Virus record (IMG/VR): IMGVR_UViG_3300032236_001371
Span: 1-47,187 of that record
Length of the DNA stretch: 47,187 nt
Source: a virus
Reading direction: 5' to 3' (one strand)
In this document: positions 16,470-23,480 of the stretch, piece after piece
How the letters are laid out: each line of letters begins with the position of its first letter
How positions within the stretch are numbered: the first letter of the stretch is position 1
Made by a program: the position numbers and the translations under genes
Notes under the pieces: model-generated
Seen by the model: the letters and a program-made list of their open reading frames with translations, nothing else
The model's database searches: none
What the model was told of the DNA's origin: nothing

Positions 16470-19106
16470 ATGTCCAATTTAGATTTAAGTTGGGGCAACC
16501 CATATAAAGTACACGACGGATGGCAGCGTGAATGGTTAATTCCACCAGACATGCGTGGCAGCTTTTTTGATTATTGGAAACGTAATAATTTAGATCTTAA
16601 GGGTCGTGGATATGGAGTTTTAAAAAAAGATAACGAGTGGTATGTGATTGAAACTCAATTAAAAAAGTCATTTTTCTCCAAAAAACATAAAGAAAAAGTA
16701 GTCGATTCAAAAGAAGTTGTCGTTTTACAACCCCGTAAACTTACAGATGAATCTGGATTGCGTCCTTGGCAAGTCAATGCCGCTGGACAAATATGTGCAG
16801 CTATTGACAAATGGGGATGTGGAATTGATGGCAGCGATGTCGGTTGTCATGCAAAGGGACAGTTAATATTAATGTATGATGGCACTCAAAAGAAAGTTGA
16901 AGAAATTAAAATTGATGATGTTGTTATGGGATGGCAAGGACCGCAGACTGTAACATATTTGCACACGGGAAAAGAAGAAATGATAAAAATTATTCCAACA
17001 AAAGGAGATTCTTTTGTAGTTAATAAAAATCATATCCTAACTGTTAAAATTACTAATTTACATAAAACTAAGAAATCTGTTGGCGGTTATTTAGCAAATA
17101 CAATCTATGATATAAAAGTCTCAGATTATATTAAATTACCATATTCTGTAAAAAACAATATGAAACTTATTAGAGGAAAGGTTGAATGCTGGTCATCGAC
17201 ATTTCAACCTTTCTCGCCATATTTTATGGGTCTTTTATTGGGAGATGGTGGTTTGTCTCAAAAAAGCGTAACTTTTACATCACAGGATTTAGAATGTTGG
17301 AACGAAATAATCACAGAAGGAAAGAAATTTGGGTGGATATTAGGTTCAACATCACAGCATATAACCAAAAGAATAACACACGCAAAAAATCTTTTTTCTT
17401 ATTTAAGAAAATCAAATCTATTACCTGTTAAATGCGAAAATAAATTTATTCCAACTGAATATAAAATATGTGATGTTCAACAGCGACTTGAAATTTTGGC
17501 AGGATTGTTGGACTCTGACGGACATTATATAAATGGCGGATACGAGTTTACGGTTAAGTCCTACCAATTGGCAAAAGATGTAGAGTTTGTAAGTAGATCA
17601 CTTGGATTTGCAGCATATACAAAACAAGTAAAGAAAACATGTTGTAATAATGATAAAGTAGGTAATTATTATAAAGTATCAATTTCTGGAGATTGTTCTA
17701 TCATTCCTACAAGAATACCCCGAAAACAAGCATCAATACGTAAACAAAAGAAAAATGTGTTGGTAGTTGGATTTACAGTAGAAAATTTAGGACCAGATGA
17801 TTTTTATGGATTTTCTTTAAGTGGAGATGGTAGATTTTTGTTGGGGGATTTTACAATTACACATAATACTGGAAAAACATATACCGCATGTGGAGTTGCC
17901 AGAGAATTAAAAATGAATATTTTTATCGTGTGTCCAAAGGCGGTCATGGAATCTTGGAAACGTGTTATTAATAATCATTTTAAAATGACAGATAAATTGG
18001 TAGGGATTATTAATTATGAATTACTTCGTACCGGTAGAAGTGATAGTCCATACGCTTCATATGTTACTCGCCGAGAAACTCGTCGTAAAGAGTTTGTATG
18101 GAAAATTCCAAAAAATACTTTAATTATCTGGGATGAAAGTCAAAAACTTAAGGGTGCTAAAACAAAGAATAGTGAAACTTGTATAGCTGCACTTAAGCAA
18201 GGTTATAAAATGTTATTTTGTAGTGCAACTAATGCTACAAATCCATTAGAATTACGAACAGTTGGAATGGCGTTAAAATTGTTTAACAACAATACGCAAT
18301 ATTATAGTTGGTTATATGAACACGGAGTTACAAAAGGCAGATTCGGATTAGAATTTACTGGCGGCAAAGAACATTTAGCTAAATTAAATCGAGATATCTT
18401 TGTAACAAGAGGAGTTCGTCTTAATCGTGATACAATTCCTAATTTTCCTGAGAGTCAAATTGAAGCAGCATGTTATGACATGGAAGAAGAAGCTCAAAAG
18501 AAAATTAATAAGATATATTCCGAAATGGAAAGGGAATTGAAAAAATTAGGAAAAAAGAAAAAGAAGGGCGATACATCTGAATTAACTGCAATATTAAGAG
18601 CACGTCAAGAAATTGAATTAATTAAAGTTCCATTGTTCATTGAAATGATTGAAGAAGGATTGGAAAGTGGAATGAGTGTTGTTGTATTCGTTAACTTTAC
18701 AGAAACATTACATGCTATTGCACAAAGATTAAATACGCAATGTATTGTTAATGGAGAAGCAGCATATCAAAAAGTTAGACAACAAAACATTGATAACTTT
18801 CAAAGTGATAAAGAAAGAGTTATATTAGTTAATATTGCAGCAGGTGGTGCCGGTCTTTCATTACATGACATTAATGGAACGTATCCTAGATTAGCATTAA
18901 TATCACCATCATATTCAGCAGTAAATATGCGTCAGGCAACCGGACGTGTTTGGCGTGATAGTGCAAAAAGCAAAAGTATTCAGAAAATTGTTTTCGTTGC
19001 AAAAACTGTGGAAGAACGAGTATGTGAAAGTGTCAATAAAAAGTTAGAGAATATGGATACATTGAATGACGGAGATTTACAATATGATGAAAACAATAAT
19101 AGTTGA
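16470..19106 (+). CDS. SNF2/UvsW-type superfamily 2 helicase interrupted by an intein
   Basis: ATG 16470 gives 878 residues, of which 126-466 are an intein, leaving a mature protein of 537 residues, close to T4 UvsW (~500). The extein reads GLRPWQ (Q-motif region), then SDVG joined to TGKTYTA to make the Walker A box, DESQ (Walker B, motif II), SAT (motif III), and QATGRVWRDSAKS (motif VI). Helicases of this group unwind or anneal branched DNA during phage replication and repair. An in-frame ATG at 16416 would overlap the preceding gene by 47 bases and is less likely. The downstream gene starts inside its 3' end. Confidence 0.85.
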   Translation: MSNLDLSWGNPYKVHDGWQREWLIPPDMRGSFFDYWKRNNLDLKGRGYGVLKKDNEWYVIETQLKKSFFSKKHKEKVVDSKEVVVLQPRKLTDESGLRPWQVNAAGQICAAIDKWGCGIDGSDVGCHAKGQLILMYDGTQKKVEEIKIDDVVMGWQGPQTVTYLHTGKEEMIKIIPTKGDSFVVNKNHILTVKITNLHKTKKSVGGYLANTIYDIKVSDYIKLPYSVKNNMKLIRGKVECWSSTFQPFSPYFMGLLLGDGGLSQKSVTFTSQDLECWNEIITEGKKFGWILGSTSQHITKRITHAKNLFSYLRKSNLLPVKCENKFIPTEYKICDVQQRLEILAGLLDSDGHYINGGYEFTVKSYQLAKDVEFVSRSLGFAAYTKQVKKTCCNNDKVGNYYKVSISGDCSIIPTRIPRKQASIRKQKKNVLVVGFTVENLGPDDFYGFSLSGDGRFLLGDFTITHNTGKTYTACGVARELKMNIFIVCPKAVMESWKRVINNHFKMTDKLVGIINYELLRTGRSDSPYASYVTRRETRRKEFVWKIPKNTLIIWDESQKLKGAKTKNSETCIAALKQGYKMLFCSATNATNPLELRTVGMALKLFNNNTQYYSWLYEHGVTKGRFGLEFTGGKEHLAKLNRDIFVTRGVRLNRDTIPNFPESQIEAACYDMEEEAQKKINKIYSEMERELKKLGKKKKKGDTSELTAILRARQEIELIKVPLFIEMIEEGLESGMSVVVFVNFTETLHAIAQRLNTQCIVNGEAAYQKVRQQNIDNFQSDKERVILVNIAAGGAGLSLHDINGTYPRLALISPSYSAVNMRQATGRVWRDSAKSKSIQKIVFVAKTVEERVCESVNKKLENMDTLNDGDLQYDENNNS
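16845..17867 (+). mobile_element. LAGLIDADG intein inserted in the Walker A motif
   Basis: This 341-residue in-frame insert starts with Cys (codon 16845-16847, after ...SDVG), has a splicing block with VVNKNHILTV near residue 60, two LAGLIDADG helices (FMGLLLGDGG and ILAGLLDSDG), and ends with FYGFSLSGDGRFLLGDF...THN before Thr (+1). Cys1, C-terminal His-Asn and Thr+1 are the residues for class 1 protein splicing, and both endonuclease helices keep the acidic residue, so splicing and homing are probably active. Insertion between SDVG and TGKT destroys the ATP-binding site until the intein is removed. Confidence 0.92.
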
Positions 19107-19392
19107 AAGTGCTGATTGGAAACAAACTATTAAAGTAGATGACAAAATATTTGAAGATATTTATGTTGAAGCGTGTACTCAAGCGATTGAACAGCTTCAG
19201 AAAATGAATAAATTAAGATTATGGTCAACTATAAATTGCTGGAATAAAAAATATCCTGACAAACTTGTTACATATAATTCGTATAAAATATTAATAAATG
19301 CAGGATTGTATAAGTTTGCAGAATATATACGTAAATATTATTTAAATAAACAAAATATAGATTGGGCGACTGAACCATTAAAAAATAAATGA
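19084..19392 (+). CDS. Hypothetical protein
   Basis: From ATG 19084 (or 19087, the next codon) the protein has 102 residues: MMKTIIVESADWKQTIKVDD, a helical acidic middle, then Lys/Tyr-rich EYIRKYYLNKQ. It overlaps the helicase 3' end by 23 bases and the next gene by 4 bases, so it belongs to the same operon. No domain is recognised. Confidence 0.55.
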   Translation: MMKTIIVESADWKQTIKVDDKIFEDIYVEACTQAIEQLQKMNKLRLWSTINCWNKKYPDKLVTYNSYKILINAGLYKFAEYIRKYYLNKQNIDWATEPLKNK

Positions 19393-20171
19393 ATATGACC
19401 CCAGCAGATTTAGAATCACTAATGCTTAGAGTTCAAGAACTTGAAGCTAAATTACACGAAGTTGATAAACTTAAACGTGATGTTAAAGATATTAAAGATA
19501 TTAATAATTTAGGTGCAGATATTGCTGAAGAAGTTCAAAAAGAACTTGTAGCTGAAGTGGAGGCATTAAAACAAAATGATATTCAAGTTCCTTATTTAGA
19601 AAGAAAATCAGATGATATTCTTTTTAAAAAACGTGGATTGGTTGGATTGGCGGCTAAACCATTATTAGAATCTGAAATTCTTGAAGTTCAAAAAGTAACT
19701 ACCAGTGCAAGACAAGCTGCAAAACGTCTTGGTGTAAGTTATCCTACTTATAAAAAATATTGCAAACTGTATAACATTTTCAAAAAGTTGGATCTAAAAG
19801 CAAAACGACCTTATGTTCAACCTGTTAATCCATTCAAAGGAAAATATCCATTGCCAAAGTTATTGGCGGGAGAATATCCAGATTTTCCGATTCATCGACT
19901 TAAAGATAAATTAATACGTTCTGGAACAAAAAAAGCAGAGTGTGAACAATGCGGATTTAGTGAACGACGTATTACAGATGGTAAAATTCCTCTTTTATTA
20001 AATTTTGAAGATAATGATAAACGCAATCATAAACTAGAAAATTTAAAAATTTTATGTTTTAATTGTACATTTGTTAGTGGACGTGGCTATATTAAACGTG
20101 GAACGATTCATTTTAATATGGATCCAGATATTATTCAAGGAGCAAAATATCCAATTAAAACAAGATTTTAA
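19389..20171 (+). CDS. HNH-fold DNA-binding protein with coiled coil and helix-turn-helix; catalytic His probably lost
   Basis: The 260-residue protein has an N-terminal coiled coil (LMLRVQELEAKLHEVDKLKR), a helix-turn-helix-like segment SARQAAKRLGVSYPTYKKY, and a C-terminal zinc/HNH-like domain with CEQCGF, NFEDNDKRNHKLENLKILC and FNCTF. In active HNH nucleases the first strand contains His-Asp and the last Cys pair is normally C-x-x-C-H; here these positions read N-F-E-D and C-T-F. The metal-binding knuckle remains but the general-base His seems absent, so a structural or regulatory DNA-binding role is more likely than cleavage. It starts at an ATGA overlap. Confidence 0.65.
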   Translation: MNMTPADLESLMLRVQELEAKLHEVDKLKRDVKDIKDINNLGADIAEEVQKELVAEVEALKQNDIQVPYLERKSDDILFKKRGLVGLAAKPLLESEILEVQKVTTSARQAAKRLGVSYPTYKKYCKLYNIFKKLDLKAKRPYVQPVNPFKGKYPLPKLLAGEYPDFPIHRLKDKLIRSGTKKAECEQCGFSERRITDGKIPLLLNFEDNDKRNHKLENLKILCFNCTFVSGRGYIKRGTIHFNMDPDIIQGAKYPIKTRF

Positions 20172-20193
20172 TTTGGGTTGATATTTATTATAT

Positions 20194-20691
20194 ATGAACA
20201 ACACATTTCATCATCTTATTGCAAAACACGGAGTATTAACTGCATTTAGTATTGCAAAAAAAGTTTCTCCAGAAGATATTAAAAAATTTCGTGCAAAGAT
20301 AAAAAAGAAATGTAAAGATCCAAAAGAATTTAATCAATTATTAAAAGAAGAAATTACTCGTTCAACACAAGAATCAATTGCAAAAAATAGTATTCCGGGA
20401 TTAATTGTACCCTCAGATATAGGAAGACAACCACAATCTAAATTTTGTAATGGAGATGAAAAGAAAATCATGAAACTCAACAATATGAGTAATGTAATTG
20501 CTACAAAATTTGTTGATGCTGATTTGAGTAAAGATGAAATTTGCTATATTATGTTGTCAATTTTAACCGCTTTAGGACTAACAGATGCGGATTTTAAAGA
20601 ATTTCATCAAAAATATGGTCCGCCGGATGATAGAGATGACCGTGATGAATCTGATGATGATGATGACGACGGAGAAGAATATAACGGTTAA
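20194..20691 (+). CDS. Hypothetical protein with acidic C-terminal tail
   Basis: The 165-residue protein has a helical, Lys-rich first half (IKKFRAKIKKKCKDPKEF), a middle helix-loop region DLSKDEICYIMLSILTALG and a strongly acidic tail DRDESDDDDDDGEEY. Acidic tails of this kind often act as DNA mimics or protein-binding arms, but no family is recognised. It is the last gene of the rightward run; its terminator lies inside the convergent gene. Confidence 0.6.
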   Translation: MNNTFHHLIAKHGVLTAFSIAKKVSPEDIKKFRAKIKKKCKDPKEFNQLLKEEITRSTQESIAKNSIPGLIVPSDIGRQPQSKFCNGDEKKIMKLNNMSNVIATKFVDADLSKDEICYIMLSILTALGLTDADFKEFHQKYGPPDDRDDRDESDDDDDDGEEYNG

Positions 20692-21068
20692 TAAAAATAC
20701 AATCTTAAATTATTAAAATCTTGAACAATGGCAATACCTTTATATTGCCATTTTTCTTTTTTGGCAGTATCCATTAGTTTTTTATAAGTTTCTTCTTTAT
20801 GATCAATCACAAATATCATTCCGGCAACATTATATGTATTTATTTCATGTGAATCGTTATATGAAACCATCAATGAATCTATAAAATGTTTAAATTTTTC
20901 ATTACTATTATAAAATATAATAACTTTTTCACATGCTTTAGCTACCATTTCAGATGATACATTTTGTTTTATAGTAACGCATGGAGAATACATTCCCGGA
21001 AAATCTTTTATAATCTTCGTAAAAGTTTCTTTATTTGATAATAAACCAATTAAAATATCTTGCTTCAT
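20688..21068 (-). CDS. Hypothetical protein
   Basis: The 126-residue protein begins MKQDILIGLLSNKETF and contains AKACEKVIIFYNSNEKFKHF and AGMIFVIDHKEETY, an alternating alpha/beta pattern, but no family signature is recognised. Its stop codon overlaps that of the convergent gene. The opposite-strand terminator of that neighbour is encoded inside its 3' third (codes around GIAIVQ). It diverges from gmd with a 42-base gap, so the two starts may share a control region. Confidence 0.6.
   Translation of the reverse strand: MKQDILIGLLSNKETFTKIIKDFPGMYSPCVTIKQNVSSEMVAKACEKVIIFYNSNEKFKHFIDSLMVSYNDSHEINTYNVAGMIFVIDHKEETYKKLMDTAKKEKWQYKGIAIVQDFNNLRLYFY
20727..20762 (+). terminator. Intrinsic terminator lying inside the convergent gene
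   Basis: AATGGCAATA (20727-20736) pairs with TATTGCCATT (20743-20752), followed by TTTTTCTTTTTT. It is a standard rho-independent terminator for rightward transcription, 36 bases past the stop of the 20194 gene, but it is contained within the coding sequence of the leftward gene 20688-21068. Confidence 0.8.
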
Positions 21069-21110
21069 AACACATATACATATATACTATAAGACAATAA
21101 AGTTTTTTAT

Positions 21111-22250
21111 ATGATACAAGCTTTAATTATAAAAGATATGAATATTTTAAATATTACAGACGCAAAAACATTAATTCTTCCCGGCAAAAAGGTAGTTTTT
21201 ATAACTGGTGTTACCGGACAAGATGGTAGTCATATGGTTGATTATCTATTAAAAAATACAGATTATATGATTTTTGGAGGAGTACGACGATTAAGTGTAC
21301 CAAATCATGAAAATTTAAAAAATATAAATTGGAATACTAATAGATTTGCATTGGTGAATTTTGATCTTACGGATGCTCATGCTATCAACAGTATAGTTAA
21401 AGAATTGCAACCAGATTTCTTTATCAATCTTGCCGCTCAAACATTTGTAGGATCATCTTGGGATTTTCCTGCCCAAACATGGGAATGTAATACAACTGGC
21501 GTTATTCACATTTTAGAAGCTATTCGTCAACACAAACCTACATGTAGATTTTATAATGCAGGTTCTTCTGAAGAATATGGTAATGTTACATATACTCCAC
21601 AAGATGAAAAGCATCCAGCTAAACCACGAAGTCCATATGGAGCAAGTAAAGCTGCGGCACGTCAATTGGTTAAAGTATATCGTGAAAGCTATAATTTATA
21701 CGCAATTCAAGGATTGTTGTTTAATCATGAGGGAACTCGACGTGGCGAAGAATTTGTAACTCGTAAAATTACAAAAGGAGTAGCTAGAATATCTAATTGT
21801 ATTAATAAAAAACAAGCCTTTGCACCTATTGAATTAGGTAATATTTATGCTCAACGTGATTGGAGTGACGCGGAAGATTTTGTTGATGGTATATGGAAAA
21901 TGTTAAATCAAACATCTCCGATGGAATATGTACTTTCAAGCAACGAAACTCATACTATTAAAGAATTTGTTGAATTAGCATTTGAGGCCGCTAATATTCA
22001 AGGTATATGGCATGGCAATGGAATAAGTGAAGAATTCTCAGTGGCAAATTATTTGATGGAAGAATATGATGTTCAATCATCTGTATTGGTTAAAATTAGT
22101 CCAAAGTTTTATAGACCTGCCGAAGTTGATTTATTATTAGGAGATAGTTCATTGGCACGTAAAGAATTGAATTGGTCTCCAAAAACTTCATTTACACAAC
22201 TTGTTGAAAAAATGGTATACAATGATTTGAAATTAGAAGGATTGGTATGA
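21111..22250 (+). CDS. gmd: GDP-mannose 4,6-dehydratase
   Basis: The 379-residue protein is a short-chain dehydrogenase/reductase with GVTGQDGSH (NADP-binding glycine motif), NLAAQTFVGSSWDFP, NAGSSEEYG, SPYGASKAA (catalytic Tyr and Lys) and LLFNHEGTRRGEEFVTRKI, the last being diagnostic of GDP-mannose dehydratases. The enzyme converts GDP-mannose to GDP-4-keto-6-deoxymannose, the precursor of GDP-fucose, GDP-rhamnose and GDP-perosamine. ATG 21138 is an alternative start nine codons in. The gene could feed the glycosyltransferases at 556-10071 and fits the fucosyltransferase remnant at 10066. No second-step epimerase/reductase is seen in the window. Confidence 0.92.
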   Translation: MIQALIIKDMNILNITDAKTLILPGKKVVFITGVTGQDGSHMVDYLLKNTDYMIFGGVRRLSVPNHENLKNINWNTNRFALVNFDLTDAHAINSIVKELQPDFFINLAAQTFVGSSWDFPAQTWECNTTGVIHILEAIRQHKPTCRFYNAGSSEEYGNVTYTPQDEKHPAKPRSPYGASKAAARQLVKVYRESYNLYAIQGLLFNHEGTRRGEEFVTRKITKGVARISNCINKKQAFAPIELGNIYAQRDWSDAEDFVDGIWKMLNQTSPMEYVLSSNETHTIKEFVELAFEAANIQGIWHGNGISEEFSVANYLMEEYDVQSSVLVKISPKFYRPAEVDLLLGDSSLARKELNWSPKTSFTQLVEKMVYNDLKLEGLV

Positions 22251-22435
22251 ATTTAATGTGGATAAATCAACTTAATTTATTACATGAACAAGAACGTAAA
22301 GAACTTTCTATTTATCATGAAAATAGAACACGTCCGTTGTTAAAGATGATTGAAGAATCAAATCAAGTAAAACAACAAGCAATAAAAAATGCTAATGTTG
22401 CATTGTTAAACGTACTTAATAATAAATATGACTGA
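22247..22435 (+). CDS. Small helical hypothetical protein
   Basis: The 62-residue protein is predicted to be mostly one long helix with many Gln, Glu and Lys (LLHEQERKELSIYHENRTRP). It overlaps gmd by ATGA and the iscU-like gene by 8 bases, which makes it a genuine operon member despite its size. No family is recognised. Confidence 0.55.
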   Translation: MNLMWINQLNLLHEQERKELSIYHENRTRPLLKMIEESNQVKQQAIKNANVALLNVLNNKYD

Positions 22436-22829
22436 AACTTATACATTATATAACGATACTGTGATGGATCATTTTATGAATCCACGTAATATGGGCGACA
22501 TAAAAAATGCGGATGCTGTTGGTGAAGTTGGTGCGGCAGCATGTGGTGATATTATGAAAATTACCCTAAAAGTAGATGAAACTACTAATACAGTGACCGA
22601 TGCTAAATTTAAAACATTTGGATGTGGTAGTGCGATAGCAGCATCTAGTATGGCAACTGAATTAATTAAAGGAAGAACACTTGAAGATTTAGAAAAGAAT
22701 TTTAATAATGATCAAATTGTAGAAGCATTGGGTGGATTGCCGCCAGTAAAAATTCATTGTTCAGTTTTAGCCAATCAAGCACTTAATGCAGCATTGGAAG
22801 ATTATAAAAAGAAAAAGGGTATTAAATGA
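22428..22829 (+). CDS. iscU: IscU-like iron-sulfur cluster scaffold protein
   Basis: At 133 residues it is full length for IscU (E. coli 128). The ligands are all present: Cys39 and Asp41 in GAAACGDIMK, Cys66 in FGCGSAIAASS, and His110/Cys111 in LPPVKIHCSVLA; LPPVK is the site bound by the HscA chaperone. IscU builds [2Fe-2S] clusters with the desulfurase IscS and passes them to apoproteins. No iscS or hsc genes are in the window, so host partners would be needed. It overlaps both neighbours and is directly followed by three Cys-rich genes, which could be cluster acceptors; that link is inference. Confidence 0.92.
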   Translation: MTETYTLYNDTVMDHFMNPRNMGDIKNADAVGEVGAAACGDIMKITLKVDETTNTVTDAKFKTFGCGSAIAASSMATELIKGRTLEDLEKNFNNDQIVEALGGLPPVKIHCSVLANQALNAALEDYKKKKGIK

Positions 22830-23056
22830 ATACGATATGCCCATGTGGATGTGGTCAACGCATGAAAAAACCAATGGTGCGTAGATCGAGTCAAAAGTAT
22901 AAATCATATACTTTACCAATAGTTCGTCAAGTATTTCCAACATTAATTGCATCCGAATTCGTCAGTGTTCAACCTATGAGTGGACCAACAGGATTAATTT
23001 TTCCAGTGGATTATAAAACAACAACTTCATCTAACAATAATAATAATACTATATGA
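22826..23056 (+). CDS. CPCGCGQ protein 1, with a capsid Gol-like segment
   Basis: The 76-residue protein has two parts. Residues 1-16 hold the module CPCGCGQRMKKP, three alternating Cys that could bind zinc or an iron-sulfur cluster. Residues 29-63 read LPIVRQVFPTLIASEF followed by VSVQPMSGPTGLIFPVDY, which matches the N-terminal region of T4-type major capsid proteins (T4 gp23: VRRAIPNLIAFDICGVQPM, then PTG). In T4 this is the Gol region, recognised by the E. coli Lit protease. A TTTSSNNNNN tail ends the protein. It starts by ATGA overlap with iscU. Nothing else of a capsid protein follows, and the next two genes carry other capsid-like pieces. Confidence 0.7.
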   Translation: MNTICPCGCGQRMKKPMVRRSSQKYKSYTLPIVRQVFPTLIASEFVSVQPMSGPTGLIFPVDYKTTTSSNNNNNTI

Positions 23057-23321
23057 ATATTTGTCCATGTGGATGTGGTCAGCGTATGCAAAAACCACGA
23101 AGTAAAAGAAAATCTATCAATATTAAATTGAGTAGCAATCCTATTACTGCGAAAGCCCGAAAATTAAAAGCAATATGGACGGTAGAATCGGAACAAACAT
23201 TAAATGATATGCATAATATTGATTGGCAACGTACTATCAATGAAACTCTTATGAAAACAGGATATGTTGGATGAAAAAGAATATTTGTCCATGTGGATGC
23301 GGTCAATATTTACAAAAACCG
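22838..23321 (+). repeat. Three copies of a 36-bp CPCGCGQ-coding module
   Basis: Copies at 22838-22873, 23062-23097 and 23286-23321 encode the same 12-residue module; each begins TG(C/T)CCATGTGGATG(T/C)GGTCA. They are spaced exactly 224 bases apart (22838, 23062, 23286). The sequences after each copy are unrelated to one another at the DNA level. This indicates duplication of the 5' module, or of a whole gene, with replacement of the 3' part. Confidence 0.85.
23053..23274 (+). CDS. CPCGCGQ protein 2, with a second capsid-like segment
   Basis: The 73-residue protein repeats the N-terminal module (CPCGCGQRMQKP) and continues NPITAKARKLKAIWTVESEQ, then TLNDMHNID. This resembles the mid-region of T4-type capsid proteins, in gp23 EAKSRQLKAAYSIELAQDL followed by RAVHGMD; other T4-like capsids have RKLK..WT.E..QDLN..H.ID, which is closer still. 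The last 16 residues (WQRTINETLMKTGYVG) are not recognised. Both ends overlap neighbours by ATGA, which argues that it is translated. The Cys module is nearly identical in DNA to that of protein 1. Confidence 0.65.
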   Translation: MNICPCGCGQRMQKPRSKRKSINIKLSSNPITAKARKLKAIWTVESEQTLNDMHNIDWQRTINETLMKTGYVG

Positions 23322-23480
23322 AGAAAAATTAAAGCAGAAAAACAATTAATTAACATGATGATTCAGTCTATTCAAGAAGAAATTGACGATGAAATTTTTA
23401 AATTATTAAAAGAAAATTACTTGACTTCTAGCATTAATTTAGATAACATTAAAAAAATGCAGAAAATATATAAATTATGA
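23271..23480 (+). CDS. CPCGCGQ protein 3, with a third capsid-like helix
   Basis: The 69-residue protein has the module CPCGCGQYLQKP, then AEKQLINMMIQSIQEEIDDE and IFKLL. The pattern E..L..ML...I..EID.EI..LL is that of the capsid helix that directly follows segment 2 in gp23 (AELSGILATEIMLEINREVV). So proteins 2 and 3 together cover one continuous stretch of a capsid protein. Alone, this helix match is weaker than the other two, but order and neighbourhood support it. It is linked by ATGA overlaps to protein 2 and to the vWA gene. Confidence 0.55.
   Translation: MKKNICPCGCGQYLQKPRKIKAEKQLINMMIQSIQEEIDDEIFKLLKENYLTSSINLDNIKKMQKIYKL

Noticed and set aside
22826-23480. The CPCGCGQ genes as simple decay products of a capsid gene
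   Set aside because: They keep start codons, ATGA overlaps and intact frames, and each has a newly attached N-terminal module, which decay alone would not produce.
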